Assembly: GCF_900005615.1 (NCBI RefSeq)
Contig: NZ_LN832559.1
Coordinates: 2,324,837 to 2,388,836 of the forward strand
DNA from: Paracoccus aminovorans
Lineage (GTDB): Bacteria > Pseudomonadota > Alphaproteobacteria > Rhodobacterales > Rhodobacteraceae
Direction: 5' to 3'
DNA length: 64,000 nucleotides
In this document: positions 18,084 to 27,592 of the stretch, piece by piece
Numbering within the stretch: position 1 is the first letter of the stretch
Layout of the letters: the number at the start of each line of letters is the position of its first letter
Notes under the pieces: model-generated
What the model was told of the DNA's origin: nothing
What the model saw: the letters and a program-made list of their open reading frames with translations, nothing else
The model's database searches: none
Program-made: the position numbers and the translations under genes

Positions 18084-19999
18084 TTACCGCCCTTTTGCCC
18101 ATCCTTGTCGCCCGCCTTGGCCCGCGCCGGCAGGCTGGAGCGGATGTTGCCGAACAGATCGGGCCGGTGGCCGTGCATCGACATGATGGTGTATTGCTGG
18201 ATGATGGTGATGGTGTTGTTGGTGATCCAGTAAAGCACCAGCCCCGAGGCGAAGCCTCCCAGCATGAACATGAAGATCCACGGCATCCAGGCGAAGATCA
18301 TCTTCTGCGCCGGATCGGCGGGGGCCGGGTTCAGCCGCTGCTGCATCCACATCGAGATGCCCAACAGGATCGCCAGCGCCGGCAGGGTGAAACTGTGCAG
18401 GAAGCTGCCCTGCCCCGGCATCGCCCAGGGTGCCAGCCCGAAGAAGTTCCACAGGCTGGACGGGTCGGGCGCCGAGAGGTCGCGGATCCAGCCGAGCCAG
18501 GGCGCGTGCCGCAGCTCGATGGTGACGAAGATCACCTTGTAGAGCGAGAAGAAGATCGGCACCTGCAGCAGCACCGGCAAGCAGCCCGCGGCGGGGTTCA
18601 CCTTCTCGCGCTTGTAGAGCTCCATCACCTCTTTCTGGTATTTCATCCGGTCGTCGCCGGTGCGCTCCTTGATCGCCTCCATCTGCGGCTGCAATTCCTT
18701 CATCTTGGCCATCGAGATGTAGGATTTGCGCGCCAGCGGGAAGACCAGCAGCTTCAGGATGAAGGTCAGGCCGATGATCGACCAGCCCATGTTGCCGATG
18801 AAGCCGTGCAGCCAGTGCAGCAGGCGGAAGATCGGCTTGGTCAGGAAATAGAACCAGCCCCAGTCGATGGAATCGACGAAGCGGTCGATGCCGGGGGTCT
18901 GCTGGTAGCTGTTGATCGTCTCCCAGACCTTGGCGCCGGCGAAGAGATAGCTCGACGAGGTGCCGGTGGCGCCGGGGGCCACGGTCTGCATCGGCATCCG
19001 GGTCTCGGCCTGGTAGATGTCGGCGCCTGGGGCGTATTTCACCACGGCGGTGAAGGGATTGCCCGGCGCGGGCGCCAGCGTGGTCATCCAGTACTTGTCG
19101 GTGAAGCCGATCCAGCCGTTCTCCTTGACGTCGATCAGTTCGGCCGGGCCCTCGCCCGCGACCGGGGAAAGGTCGGGAAGCTTCTTGTACTTTTGCTCCA
19201 GCAGCTTGCCGTCGGTCATGCCGACCACGCCCTCGTGCAGGACGAAGAAGTTCTGGGTGTCGGGCTTGCCATGACGCGCGAGGATGCCGTAGGGCGCGGC
19301 CGAGAAGGGCGCGGTGCCGGTGTTCTCGACCGATTGCGTCACGGTGAACAGGAACTTGTCGTCCAGTTCATAGGTGCGGCGGAAGATCTGGCCGGCGCCG
19401 TTGTCCCACAGCAGCGTGACCGGCTGGCCGGGCGCCAGGGTCGCGCCGGATTCCACCTGCCAGACCGTGGCCGGGCCGGGGACCAGCGCCGGATCGGTGC
19501 CGGCGCCGGGCATCCAGCCATAGACCGCGTAATAGGGTTTCTGCACCGCCAACTGCAGGTCGCCGCCGGGGGCGGCCGGGGTGCCCTCGGCCTGCAGCGC
19601 CGGCTTCGCGGTCGGCGACAGCAGGCGGACAAAGGGCGATTTCGGGTCCAGCGTCTCGTGATAGCCGGTCAGTTCCAGGTCGTCGATTCGGCCGCCGGCC
19701 AGCGAGATCGTGCCGGCGAGCGAGGGGGATTCGATCTTGACCCGCCCGGCGCCTGCCGAGGGATCGGCATTGGCCGCGGTTTCGGCGGCCAGTTCGGGCG
19801 CGGTGCCCGGTGCCGTGCCCACCGGCGCGGCGGGGCCGCCCGCAGGGGTCGAGGCCGGCGCCGTGCCGTCCTGCGCCGAGGTCTGGGCCGCATCCTGCGC
19901 GGGGGGCGCCGGCTCGGGGGCGAAAAAGATCGACCAGACGAGCATGACGATGGCCGAAAGCACCATCGCCAGGATGAGGTTGCGATTGTTGTCTTGCAT
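18080..19999 (-). CDS. yidC: Membrane protein insertase YidC
   Basis: Start at the ATG 19997-19999 (MQDNNRNLILAMVLSAIVML), 639 residues. TM1 is at about 8-27, followed by an Ala/Pro-rich linker and the large periplasmic beta domain (about 85-390). Four further C-terminal helices include WSIIGLTFILKLLVFPLARK and the conserved loop MKELQPQMEAIKERTGDDRMK. YidC inserts inner-membrane proteins with or without SecYEG. It sits in the classical rpmH-rnpA-yidD-yidC neighbourhood, separated from yidD by ttcA and the EAL-like gene. Confidence 0.95.
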   Translation of the reverse strand: MQDNNRNLILAMVLSAIVMLVWSIFFAPEPAPPAQDAAQTSAQDGTAPASTPAGGPAAPVGTAPGTAPELAAETAANADPSAGAGRVKIESPSLAGTISLAGGRIDDLELTGYHETLDPKSPFVRLLSPTAKPALQAEGTPAAPGGDLQLAVQKPYYAVYGWMPGAGTDPALVPGPATVWQVESGATLAPGQPVTLLWDNGAGQIFRRTYELDDKFLFTVTQSVENTGTAPFSAAPYGILARHGKPDTQNFFVLHEGVVGMTDGKLLEQKYKKLPDLSPVAGEGPAELIDVKENGWIGFTDKYWMTTLAPAPGNPFTAVVKYAPGADIYQAETRMPMQTVAPGATGTSSSYLFAGAKVWETINSYQQTPGIDRFVDSIDWGWFYFLTKPIFRLLHWLHGFIGNMGWSIIGLTFILKLLVFPLARKSYISMAKMKELQPQMEAIKERTGDDRMKYQKEVMELYKREKVNPAAGCLPVLLQVPIFFSLYKVIFVTIELRHAPWLGWIRDLSAPDPSSLWNFFGLAPWAMPGQGSFLHSFTLPALAILLGISMWMQQRLNPAPADPAQKMIFAWMPWIFMFMLGGFASGLVLYWITNNTITIIQQYTIMSMHGHRPDLFGNIRSSLPARAKAGDKDGQKGGK

Positions 20000-20211
20000 T
20001 ACGGACCAGCCCTTCGTCTTCACCCAGCCAGAGGGTTCGGGCCGCTTCAACAGAAGCCACCGGCAAAGGTCAAGGGAATTTGCCCGCAGCATCGCGCGAC
20101 GAAGGCGTCTGATCCGGCCGCTCGGCCCGGCGTCCGCCCCGCCGAGCCTGCCGCGCGGTCTTCGGAAAAACCCGGCGGGCGAGCATCTTCATCCCCGCGA
20201 CCGCCGCCGGA

Positions 20212-21495
20212 TCAGACCTTGCGCCTCAGGTCGAAGGGCGCGGGCAGCGATTGGCCGTAGTCCAGCAGGAAGCGGTCGATCTCTTGCGCCTCCATGGCGG
20301 GCGCCACGGCCGGACCCTGCACGGCACCGAAGCCGATCTGGGCCAGAAAGGCGTTCTCGTCCGGGTTGGCGACGCCGTCGGCCAGGGTCGCCAGCCGCAG
20401 ATGCTCGGCCAGTGCCAGGATGGCCAGGATCATGCGCTGCTGGTCGGCGCGACGGTGGCAATCGGCGACGAATTCCCGGCCGACCCGCACCCGGCCGATG
20501 CCGAAACGGCGCAGGTCGGCCAGTCCGGCACTGCCGGTGCCGAACTCGCCCAAGACCAGCGTGCAACCCGCCGCCGCAAGACGCTGCAAGCTGGCCGTCA
20601 CCGGCATGCGCCCGCCGCTGCGGCCGATCGGCTCGCGAATCTCGATCTCGAGCCGGGCGGCGGAGAGGTCCTGGCGGTCCAGTTCCCACAGGAGCGAGTC
20701 GGCCAGCAGCGGATCGGCCAGGCTCCGGTCCGACAGCGGCAGCGTCAGCATCGGCACCCGCGCGCCCATCCGGTCCCAGCCCTTGAGGCAGGCCAGCGCC
20801 TCGCGCAGCGCATGCGCGGTGGCCTGGCCCAGGGCCTCGTCGTCGAGCCGCGGCTCGATCTCGTGCAGGTCGCGGCTCTCGCCCTTGTCCAGGCCCAGCC
20901 GCGCCTGCAGACGCAGCCCCAGCACCGCGCCGGTGTCGCAGCAGATCTGCGGCTGGAAGGTGATGCGCAGCCGGGTAAGGTCCAGCGCCGCGGCTGTATC
21001 GGGGACGCTGCCCTCAGCCGGCAGCTCGACAAAGCGCATCTGGCCCGAGACCGAGAGCGGATCGCAGCCCTGCAAGGCAGCGCGGCCATGGGCGTAAAGG
21101 ACCGCCGGCTCGGCCTGACCGGTTTCGTCGCTGACGATCACCGCATTCACCACCGGGCAGATGCGCAGGTCGGGCAAATCCACCCCTTCGCTGCAGATCG
21201 TCCGAAGCCGCGCCAGCAGCCCGGGCACCGCCTGCTGCCGGCCGACGGCGAACAGACCCAGCACCTCGGCCGAGCCAAGACCGCGCGTCTGCGGCAGCAG
21301 CCGGGTTTCCGCGACCAGCCGGCGGGTCAGGTGTTCGAGGATCTGCTCCAGCACCTGCGGCCCCAGCCCGGCCCGCAGGGTCTCGACATTTTCGACCCGC
21401 AGCACAAGCGCCAGCCGCGCCCTGTGCTGCACAGCCCCTTCGCCCTTGACCAGCCGTGCCAGGCGCGCTGCAGCCGCCGCGATTCCGTATGCCAT
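20212..21495 (-). CDS. EAL-domain-like protein with degenerate catalytic motifs
   Basis: This 427-residue cytoplasmic protein has an N-terminal region resembling a broken GGDEF domain (about 25-150) and a C-terminal EAL fold (about 165-420). The key phosphodiesterase residues are missing. The EAL signature reads GLRLQAR, so the catalytic Glu is replaced. The DDFG motif reads GEFG. The substrate-binding Lys-x-Asp region reads VRVGREF. It therefore probably does not hydrolyse c-di-GMP and may act as a binding or protein-interaction module. It sits between ttcA and yidC on the same strand. Confidence 0.75.
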   Translation of the reverse strand: MAYGIAAAAARLARLVKGEGAVQHRARLALVLRVENVETLRAGLGPQVLEQILEHLTRRLVAETRLLPQTRGLGSAEVLGLFAVGRQQAVPGLLARLRTICSEGVDLPDLRICPVVNAVIVSDETGQAEPAVLYAHGRAALQGCDPLSVSGQMRFVELPAEGSVPDTAAALDLTRLRITFQPQICCDTGAVLGLRLQARLGLDKGESRDLHEIEPRLDDEALGQATAHALREALACLKGWDRMGARVPMLTLPLSDRSLADPLLADSLLWELDRQDLSAARLEIEIREPIGRSGGRMPVTASLQRLAAAGCTLVLGEFGTGSAGLADLRRFGIGRVRVGREFVADCHRRADQQRMILAILALAEHLRLATLADGVANPDENAFLAQIGFGAVQGPAVAPAMEAQEIDRFLLDYGQSLPAPFDLRRKV

Positions 21496-21554
21496 TCCCA
21501 GTCCCGAATCTTGTTGTGCAAGATCCAGTCTAAACCGGGAGGTTTTTCGTTCGG

Positions 21555-22454
21555 TTAATGTTCGCGCAGCTTCGGCACGGCTTTTTCGCTAAAATCCGAA
21601 GTATCAGGCAGCAGCGTCGTGAAATCGAACAGCTTCGGATCCGGGAGATGCGAGGGGCGCACATTGGTCAGCGCCCGGAACATCACCTGCCGGCGCCCGG
21701 GGCTGCGCGCCTCCCACTCGTCCAGCAGCTTCTTGACCTGCATGCGCTGAAGCCCCTCCTGGCTGCCGCAAAGGTCGCAGGGGATGACCGGATAGTTCAT
21801 GGCGCGGGCGAAGCGGTCGCAGTCGGCCTCAGCCACGAAGGCCAGCGGGCGCAGCACGTTCAGGTCGCCGTCCTCGTTCAGCAGCTTCGGCGGCATCGAG
21901 GCCAGGCGGCCGCCGTGGAACAGGTTCATGAAGAAGGTTTCCAGGATGTCGTCGCGGTGATGGCCCAGCACCACCGCCCGGCAACCCTCTTCGCGGGCGA
22001 TGCGGTAAAGGTTGCCGCGCCGCAGCCGCGAACACAGCGCGCAATAGGTGCGGCCCGCCGGCACCTTTTCCTTCACGATGGAATAGGTGTCCTGGTATTC
22101 GATGCGATGCGCGACCTGCCGGTCGGTCAGGAATTCGGGCAGCACCGTCGCCGGAAAGCCGGGCTGGCCCTGGTCGAGGTTGCAGGCCAGCAGGTCGACC
22201 GGCAAGAGCCCGCGCCATTTCAGCTCGTGCAGCACGGCCAGCAGCGTATAGCTGTCCTTGCCGCCGGACAGGCAGACCAGCCAGCGCTCGCCTGGGCGGA
22301 TCATGTCATAGGTGTCGATGGCGGCGCGGGTCTCGCGCACCAGGCGCTTCCTCAGCTTGCGGAACTCGGTCGAGGACGGCGCGCCGCGGAACAGCGGGTG
22401 GATCTCCGCCTCCGACTCGGCGGCTTCGGTCTCGTCGGTGATCTGGTCCCGCAT
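21555..22454 (-). CDS. ttcA: tRNA 2-thiocytidine(32) synthetase TtcA
   Basis: TtcA thiolates cytidine 32 of certain tRNAs using a [4Fe-4S] cluster. The 299-residue protein has the PP-loop SGGKDS (about residue 61), the first CXXC (CALC, about 138) and the second (CDLC, about 229). The chosen ATG at 22452-22454 follows GACGAGGAC; an upstream ATG at 22488-22490 would add 12 residues. It is downstream of yidD on the same strand. Confidence 0.93.
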   Translation of the reverse strand: MRDQITDETEAAESEAEIHPLFRGAPSSTEFRKLRKRLVRETRAAIDTYDMIRPGERWLVCLSGGKDSYTLLAVLHELKWRGLLPVDLLACNLDQGQPGFPATVLPEFLTDRQVAHRIEYQDTYSIVKEKVPAGRTYCALCSRLRRGNLYRIAREEGCRAVVLGHHRDDILETFFMNLFHGGRLASMPPKLLNEDGDLNVLRPLAFVAEADCDRFARAMNYPVIPCDLCGSQEGLQRMQVKKLLDEWEARSPGRRQVMFRALTNVRPSHLPDPKLFDFTTLLPDTSDFSEKAVPKLREH

Positions 22455-22505
22455 GATGTCCTCGTCGCGCCGTCGCGCCCTGGTTAGCATGAAAAGGCCG
22501 CGCGG

Positions 22506-22742
22506 TCAGTCCTGCGGCGGCGCACCCGGCACCGGGTCGTGGCCATGGCCGCCCCAGGGATGGCAGCGGCAGACGCGCCGCGCGGCCAGCCAGCCGCCCT
22601 TGACCGCACCATGCCGCTCCAGCGCCTCCAGCGCATAGGCCGAGCAGGTCGGCTGGAAGCGGCAGCCATGCCCGACCCAGGGGCTGGCGACCAGGCGATA
22701 GCCGCGCACCGGCAGCGCCAGAAGATGCGCCAGCGGGGTCAT
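22506..22742 (-). CDS. yidD: Membrane protein insertion efficiency factor YidD
   Basis: This 78-residue protein carries the family cysteine-rich core: CRFQPTCSAYALEALERHG (about residues 27-45) and CRCHPWGGHGHDPVP (about 58). It overlaps the rnpA stop by four bases (22739-22742). YidD is thought to assist YidC-dependent insertion. The N-terminal amphipathic segment (LAHLLALPVRGYRLVASPW) is present. Confidence 0.94.
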   Translation of the reverse strand: MTPLAHLLALPVRGYRLVASPWVGHGCRFQPTCSAYALEALERHGAVKGGWLAARRVCRCHPWGGHGHDPVPGAPPQD

Positions 22743-23164
22743 TTGCCATGCACCCGCGCCAGCGCCGCGGCCAGATCGGCGCGCAGTTCGGCGAAGCCGC
22801 GGCTGACCGTGGCGCCCGGGCGCCCGACCAACACATAGTCCCAGCCGGGGCGCGCGGCCCCCGGCATCACCTCGCGCGCCAAGGCCCGCAGCCGACGCTT
22901 GGCGCGGTTGCGGGTCACGGCATTGCCGATCTTCTTGGAACAGGTGAAGCCGACGCGGATCCCCTGCCCGGCCTCGCCTTCGTCCCGGCGCCGGGCTTGC
23001 AGCAGAAAGCCCGGCATCCCCTGCCGCCGCGCCGAGGCGGCACGCAGGAAATCGGCCCGCTTGCGCAGGACCTCCGGCGCCGAAACGCCGGAAGCCGCCC
23101 TGCCCGGTGCCGCATCTTCTGCGGCGGTCCGGTCAGCGGCGGCCACTTGCCCGTTGCTGTCCAT
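22739..23164 (-). CDS. rnpA: Ribonuclease P protein component
   Basis: The RnpA signature is clear: RKRADFLRAASARR, then GFTCSKKIGNAVTRNRAKRR (the RNR motif, about residues 85-104) and DYVLVGRPGATVSRGF. It supports the RNase P RNA in tRNA 5' maturation. The start is uncertain: the ATG at 23162-23164 gives 141 residues with a ~30-residue N-terminal extension, a common feature in Rhodobacterales annotations. The core begins only around APEVLRKRADFL. rpmH is 32 bp upstream, the standard order. Confidence 0.9.
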   Translation of the reverse strand: MDSNGQVAAADRTAAEDAAPGRAASGVSAPEVLRKRADFLRAASARRQGMPGFLLQARRRDEGEAGQGIRVGFTCSKKIGNAVTRNRAKRRLRALAREVMPGAARPGWDYVLVGRPGATVSRGFAELRADLAAALARVHGK

Positions 23165-23196
23165 CACGGCAAGCCCGCGCCTTGCGGCGTCAGGGC

Positions 23197-23334
23197 TTAC
23201 GCGCTGAGGGTCTTGCGGCCCTTGGCGCGGCGGGCGTTCAGCACGCGGCGGCCGCCCTTGGTCGCCATGCGCGCGCGAAAGCCGTGGCGGCGGGCGCGAA
23301 CCAGGTTCGACGGCTGGAAGGTGCGTTTCGACAT
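23197..23334 (-). CDS. rpmH: 50S ribosomal protein L34
   Basis: This 45-residue protein encodes the canonical L34 sequence: [20 protein letters not shown] at the N-terminus, then [19 protein letters not shown]. It is the first gene of the minus-strand block rpmH-rnpA-yidD-ttcA-EAL-yidC-MOSC-engB-argB. Its promoter lies in the 239 bp between its start and the divergent sensor kinase. Confidence 0.95.
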   Translation of the reverse strand: MSKRTFQPSNLVRARRHGFRARMATKGGRRVLNARRAKGRKTLSA

Positions 23335-23573
23335 CTTTAAACTCCGGGTCTGGGCGTGTCAGGGTATGGGCAGCCGGCCCACGCAGGACGCGCCGGTCAT
23401 TCGAGGCCCGCTGGATAGTCGCCCCCGCCCCGCAAGTCAACCGCAATAGCGGGATTTCGGCGCCGCGCCATGGCCAAGGGAACCCGGGCAATGTCACGCA
23501 TGTTTGAACTGCGCGCCCTGTGCCATTATGTGAAGCAGCGGCTGCCGAGACGAGGGGAAACGCGAAACCTGCC

Positions 23574-25004
23574 ATGGCCCTGAATACCCTTTCCGGCCGA
23601 TTCGCCCTGCTGACGGGCATATTCGTGCTGCTGGCCGAATTGCTGATCCTGCTGCCCTCGCTTGCGAACTATCGGCTGGACTTCCTGGAGTCGCGCCTGG
23701 AGCGGGCGCAGATCGCCAGCCTCGCGCTGCTGGCGACCGACGAATCGCTGGCCTCGGACCTGGAATCGGAACTGCTGGAGAACGCCGGCGTCTTCAACGT
23801 GGTGCTGCGCCGCAACGACGTGCGGCAGCTGGTGCTGTCCTCGCCGATTCCGGGGCCGATCTCGGCCACCTACGACCTGCGCGAACAACCGTTCTGGACC
23901 TCGGCGCGCGATGCGCTGGCCCTGCTCGCCGATCCGCAGAACAAGGTGATCCGCATCATCGGCGCCCCGGTCAACCAGGCCGGCCAGCTGATCGAGATCA
24001 CCATGGACACGGCGCGGCTGCGCACCGAGATGATCGACTACGGGCTGCGGCTCTTGGCGATCTCGGCCGCCTTCTCGATCCTGACGGCGCTGCTTCTGAA
24101 CATCGCGGCGCAGCGGCTGCTGCTGGTGCCGATCCGGCGCGTCATCAGCCACATGACCGCCTATGCCGGCGCGCCGGAGGACGCCCGCGCCATCATCACC
24201 CCCACCGCCCGCCTGGCCGAGCTGAACGAGGCCGAAACGGCGCTCGCCGCCATGCAGCGCACCGTGACCTCGGCCCTGAAGCAGAAGGACCGGCTGGCGC
24301 AGCTGGGCCAGGCGGTGGCGCGCATCAGCCACGACCTGCGCAATATCCTGACCACGGCGCAGATCTTTGCCGACCGGCTGGAGACCAGCGCCGACCCTGC
24401 CGTGCGCCGCGCCGCGCCCAAGCTGGTCAATTCGATCAGCCGCGCCGTGAACCTGTGCGAGACGACGCTGGCCTTCGGCAAGGCCGAGGAGCCGGCGCCG
24501 TCGCTGTCGCGCTTCAACCTTTCGGCGCTGGTGACCGAGGTGACCGAGGGCGAGTCGCTGGCCGCCGACCGGCTGGACGGCGCCGAGCCCATCGAGTTCC
24601 TGACCGACGTTCCCCCGGCCCTGTCGATCCGGGCCGACCGCGACCAGCTGTTCCGGGTGCTGTCGAACCTGGTGCGCAATGCGCGCCAGGCCATCGAGGC
24701 CACGCGCCAGCCCGGCACCATCGAGATCGGCGCCGGCGAGGACGAGCAGGAATGGTGGATCCGCATCGGCGACACCGGCCCCGGCCTGCCGAAGAAGGCG
24801 CGCGACTTCCTATTCCAGCCCTTCTCGGGCGGCTCGCGCAAGGGCGGCACCGGGCTGGGGCTGGCCATCGCCGCCGATCTGGTGCGCAACCACGGCGGCC
24901 GGCTGGAGCTTCTGCGCAGCGACGACAAGGGCACCCAGTTCATCCTGCACCTGCCGCGCGAGCTGGCGATTGCCGCCGCCCGAGTGGAATTGACCGGAGA
25001 ATGA
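23574..25004 (+). CDS. Membrane sensor histidine kinase
   Basis: Start at ATG 23574, 476 residues. TM1 is at about 10-30 and TM2 at about 160-182, flanking a ~130-residue periplasmic sensor. A HAMP-like region follows (IRRVISHMTAYAG). The DHp domain has the phosphoacceptor in SHDLRN (about residue 254). The HATPase domain shows N box NLVRNARQAIE, G1 DTGPGLP and G2 GGTGLGLAIA. No response regulator is adjacent, so it is an orphan kinase here. The partner and stimulus are unknown. tRNA-Arg follows 93 bp downstream. Confidence 0.88.
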   Translation: MALNTLSGRFALLTGIFVLLAELLILLPSLANYRLDFLESRLERAQIASLALLATDESLASDLESELLENAGVFNVVLRRNDVRQLVLSSPIPGPISATYDLREQPFWTSARDALALLADPQNKVIRIIGAPVNQAGQLIEITMDTARLRTEMIDYGLRLLAISAAFSILTALLLNIAAQRLLLVPIRRVISHMTAYAGAPEDARAIITPTARLAELNEAETALAAMQRTVTSALKQKDRLAQLGQAVARISHDLRNILTTAQIFADRLETSADPAVRRAAPKLVNSISRAVNLCETTLAFGKAEEPAPSLSRFNLSALVTEVTEGESLAADRLDGAEPIEFLTDVPPALSIRADRDQLFRVLSNLVRNARQAIEATRQPGTIEIGAGEDEQEWWIRIGDTGPGLPKKARDFLFQPFSGGSRKGGTGLGLAIAADLVRNHGGRLELLRSDDKGTQFILHLPRELAIAAARVELTGE

Positions 25005-25077
25005 TGGCTTTTCAGCTGCCGCGGAAAAAGATTGCCGCGAGGGCGTTTTTTGGCCTTGCGCCCCTCCGGCGCTATCT

Positions 25078-26322
25078 CTAGATAACCGCCTCACAGCGGA
25101 CCCGTAGCTCAGCTGGATAGAGCACCAGACTACGAATCTGGGGGTCGGGCGTTCGAATCGCTCCGGGTCCGCCATTGAGCATCATGTTCTCCTTGGGTTT
25201 TTCCTGCGCATCATTGCGCGGTTGAGGTCTAGTTTGCAAGCGGTTTGCAAACGCTGTGGCCGGGCTGGCCTCAAATGCCAGAATCGCGGCTTTCGAAAGC
25301 GCGGGCGTCATCGCCAGATATTTCTCCAGAATGCGGGTCGCCGATTGCAGCGTGTGGCCGGTGACGGCGCAGATTTGTGGAATGGCGTTCCCGGCCTCGG
25401 CCAGAAGCGTGACCGCCGTGCCCCGCAGGTCATTGAACCGCAGATGCTCGGCCTTCTTCGCCTTCGGCAGATCGGCATAGCCTTCCGGGCGCAGGCCGCA
25501 TGCGACCATATGGGCCGACCACCGCTTGCCCAGTTCCTTGTCGTTAGCCTCGGTGAACCAAGGGCGGCCATCGGGCCGGGTCAGAATATACGGCCCGACC
25601 CTATTCATGCCGTCCAGCATCCGCCGAAGGGCCTGCGAAACGTGGATCGTCACACGCGCCTTGGTTTTGTTCTGGCGCAGGCTGGTCGTCTCGCCCTGAT
25701 AGTCGGCCCACCGCAGGCGGATCAGGTCGCCATACCGCTGCCCGGTATGCAGCGCCAGAATCAGCGCCTGTTGCAGTTCCAGCGGCGCGGTCTGCATAAA
25801 GGCCTCAATGTCTACTGCGGTCCAGATCATTTCGGAACGGTCGCCGGAATAGATACGCTCGAAGCCCGCCAGCGGGTTGTCCTTGATCCGACCCTTGCGC
25901 GCCGCATATGTGAACACCGCCGACAGGACGGACAGCCGGTTGTCGGCCTCACGAGGCCGGTCGCGGCCAATGTCTTCCTGATACTCAAGAAACACGCCCC
26001 GGACGCGAGGGCTTTCCAATGCCTTGATAGGCAGCTTGCCGAATTTCTCGCCCAACGGCATCAGCATTCGCTTGTATTCCCGTTGGGTGCTGGCCGCCTT
26101 CTTCTCGAATGTCAGGCTCAGAAGGTAATCGCGGATCAGCTCGTTGACGTTGCCAACATCCTTCGGCTGGACCTGTTCAGCGGCCGCAAAGGCGGCGAGA
26201 AAGGCAGCGTCGCCGGGCTTGCCGGGCAAGGCGGTGCCCGTCGCCCGGTGATAGTAATAGACCCGGACGGCACCGTTGGCGAGCGTCTTGCGCACCGTGT
26301 TGACGCCTTTGATCCTCGCCAC
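25078..26322 (-). CDS. Tyrosine recombinase (phage/island integrase) adjoining tRNA-Arg
   Basis: About 414 residues. N-terminal SAM-like core-binding region (about 85-175), then the catalytic domain with Arg in HTGQRYGDLIRLRW (about 212), the second box in LRFNDLRGTAV (about 313), TGH (about 338) and the nucleophile Tyr in LEKYLAM (about 353). The last ~35 residues are the antisense translation of tRNA-Arg, so the functional end is probably earlier and the tail reflects integration at the tRNA. The 5' end abuts an IS5-family terminal repeat. GTG at 26320-26322 is the first usable start, and any native promoter has been lost. Confidence 0.82.
   Translation of the reverse strand: MARIKGVNTVRKTLANGAVRVYYYHRATGTALPGKPGDAAFLAAFAAAEQVQPKDVGNVNELIRDYLLSLTFEKKAASTQREYKRMLMPLGEKFGKLPIKALESPRVRGVFLEYQEDIGRDRPREADNRLSVLSAVFTYAARKGRIKDNPLAGFERIYSGDRSEMIWTAVDIEAFMQTAPLELQQALILALHTGQRYGDLIRLRWADYQGETTSLRQNKTKARVTIHVSQALRRMLDGMNRVGPYILTRPDGRPWFTEANDKELGKRWSAHMVACGLRPEGYADLPKAKKAEHLRFNDLRGTAVTLLAEAGNAIPQICAVTGHTLQSATRILEKYLAMTPALSKAAILAFEASPATAFANRLQTRPQPRNDAQEKPKENMMLNGGPGAIRTPDPQIRSLVLYPAELRVRCEAVI
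25098..25174 (+). tRNA. tRNA-Arg(ACG)
   Basis: The acceptor stem GGACCCG pairs with CGGGTCC. The D-arm is TAGCTCAGCTGGATAGAGC. The anticodon stem CCAGA/TCTGG encloses loop CTACGAA with anticodon ACG (inosine-modified, reading CGN). The T-arm is GGGCG-TTCGAAT-CGCTC. Discriminator G and an encoded CCA end the gene. An integrase gene on the opposite strand runs into it, so this tRNA is a likely attachment site. Confidence 0.95.
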
Positions 26323-27364
26323 GGCTCTGTTGCACAAATCCTGTCATGGATTCATCTGATGAAACCCGTACGGTAGCTGGTCTGCATGAGCCGACCCGCA
26401 TCCCCGACATACAGAACCCGGAACTGGCCAGCCTACAATGAAGCGCTCAAGCGCCGGGGTTCGCTGACGATCTGGTTCGACCCCGAGATGAGCTGGGATG
26501 CCGCGCCGACAGGCAGGCGTGGCCGCCAGCAGACCTACAGCGATGCCGCCATTCAGACGTGTCTTTCGATGAAGGTGCTCTTCGGCATGGCGCTCAGGCA
26601 GACGACTGGTTTCGTCGAGAGCCTGCTGCAGTTGGTTGGTCTCGACTGGACGGTGCCTGACTTCAGCACCCTGTCCCGTCGCCAGAAGACCCTGGCTGTG
26701 AACATACCGTATCGCGGGGCCGCTGCACCTGCTGATCGACAGCACTGGCATCAAGGTCGAGGGCGAAGGCGAGTGGCACGCCCGCAAGCATGGCGGCCCG
26801 AAACGGCGCGTCTGGCGCAAGATCCATCTGGGGATTGATGAGGAAACGCTGGAGGTTCGGGCGGTGGAGATCACAGGGAGCCACATCGGCGATGCGCCGG
26901 TGTTACCCGACCTGCTCAAACAGATCCCGGCGCACGAGCAGATCGGCCGCGTCACAGCAGACGGCGCCTACGACACCCGCAAATGCCACGATGCCATCGC
27001 TGACCGCGGCGCCGACGCTGTCATTCCGCCCCGCAAGAACGCCAAACCCTGGAAGACAGTCGCCGCCGGCGCGGGCGCACGAAACGAGGCTCTGCGGGCA
27101 TCGAAATACCTCGGTCGTGCCCTCTGGCGACGATGGAGTGGATACCACCCCCGAAGCCGCGTCGAGACGAAGATGCACTGTGTGAAACTGCTGGGTCAGC
27201 GCCTCATGGCACGGGACTTTGACCGACAGGTCGCCGAGCTTCAGGTCCGTATCGCTATTCTGAACCGTTACACCGCGCTTGGCACCCCCGTCACAGAGGC
27301 CGTGGGATAGATCTGTCCGGGGAAAGGGGAAATCCGGCCATCAACTCTTTGGTGCAACAGAGTC
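26323..27364 (+). mobile_element. IS5-family (IS903-like) insertion sequence
   Basis: Terminal inverted repeats are GGCTCTGTTGCACAAA at 26323 and, inverted, GACTCTGTTGCACCAAA ending at 27364, giving about 1,042 bp, normal for the IS903 group. The flanking 9-mers (CCTCGCCAC on the left, GTTTCATTC on the right) do not match, so no target duplication survives. One side has therefore been deleted or rearranged after insertion. The element sits immediately at the start of the integrase gene. Confidence 0.8.
26386..27310 (+). pseudogene. IS5-family transposase, frameshifted
   Basis: The N-terminal part (SRPASPTYRTRNWPAYNEAL to LAVNIPYRG) is in one frame and the rest (LLIDSTGIKVEGEGEWHARK to the C-terminus GTPVTEAVG) in another. 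The shift occurs near 26716-26722, in a GC-rich run where a few bases appear missing. The DDE catalytic Asp residues (IDSTGIK, TADGAYDT) and the C-terminal Glu region (RSRVETKMHC) are otherwise intact. Because the break is not at a slippery A/G run, a decay mutation is more likely than programmed frameshifting. Confidence 0.75.
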
Positions 27365-27410
27365 GTTTCATTCTGACAGTTCGGGTAGTGCCTCCGGCGA
27401 TCTGATCTGA

Positions 27411-27430
27411 CCGAATACGCATGTATTCGG
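27411..27430. repeat. Perfect 8-bp-arm inverted repeat
   Basis: CCGAATAC and GTATTCGG flank GCAT. The size and symmetry are those of a dimeric-regulator operator, but no gene close by is recognisably controlled. Confidence 0.35.
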
Positions 27431-27592
27431 ACGGAACAGAGTGGGCGGAGGGCGAAGCCCGACCCACGGCCCTGACGATGACTGTCAATGGTGATCGGCG
27501 GCCTTGGCGCGGCCCGCAGGCGCAGCCGAGGACACGGGTCCACCGATCACGTCGCCTTGGCGGCGCTTGCCGATTGACCGGCATCGGCAGGG

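Noticed and set aside
25078..25180. C-terminal GAIRTPDPQIRS tail as a real integrase domain
   Set aside because: It is the antisense translation of tRNA-Arg(ACG) and results from read-through into the attachment site.
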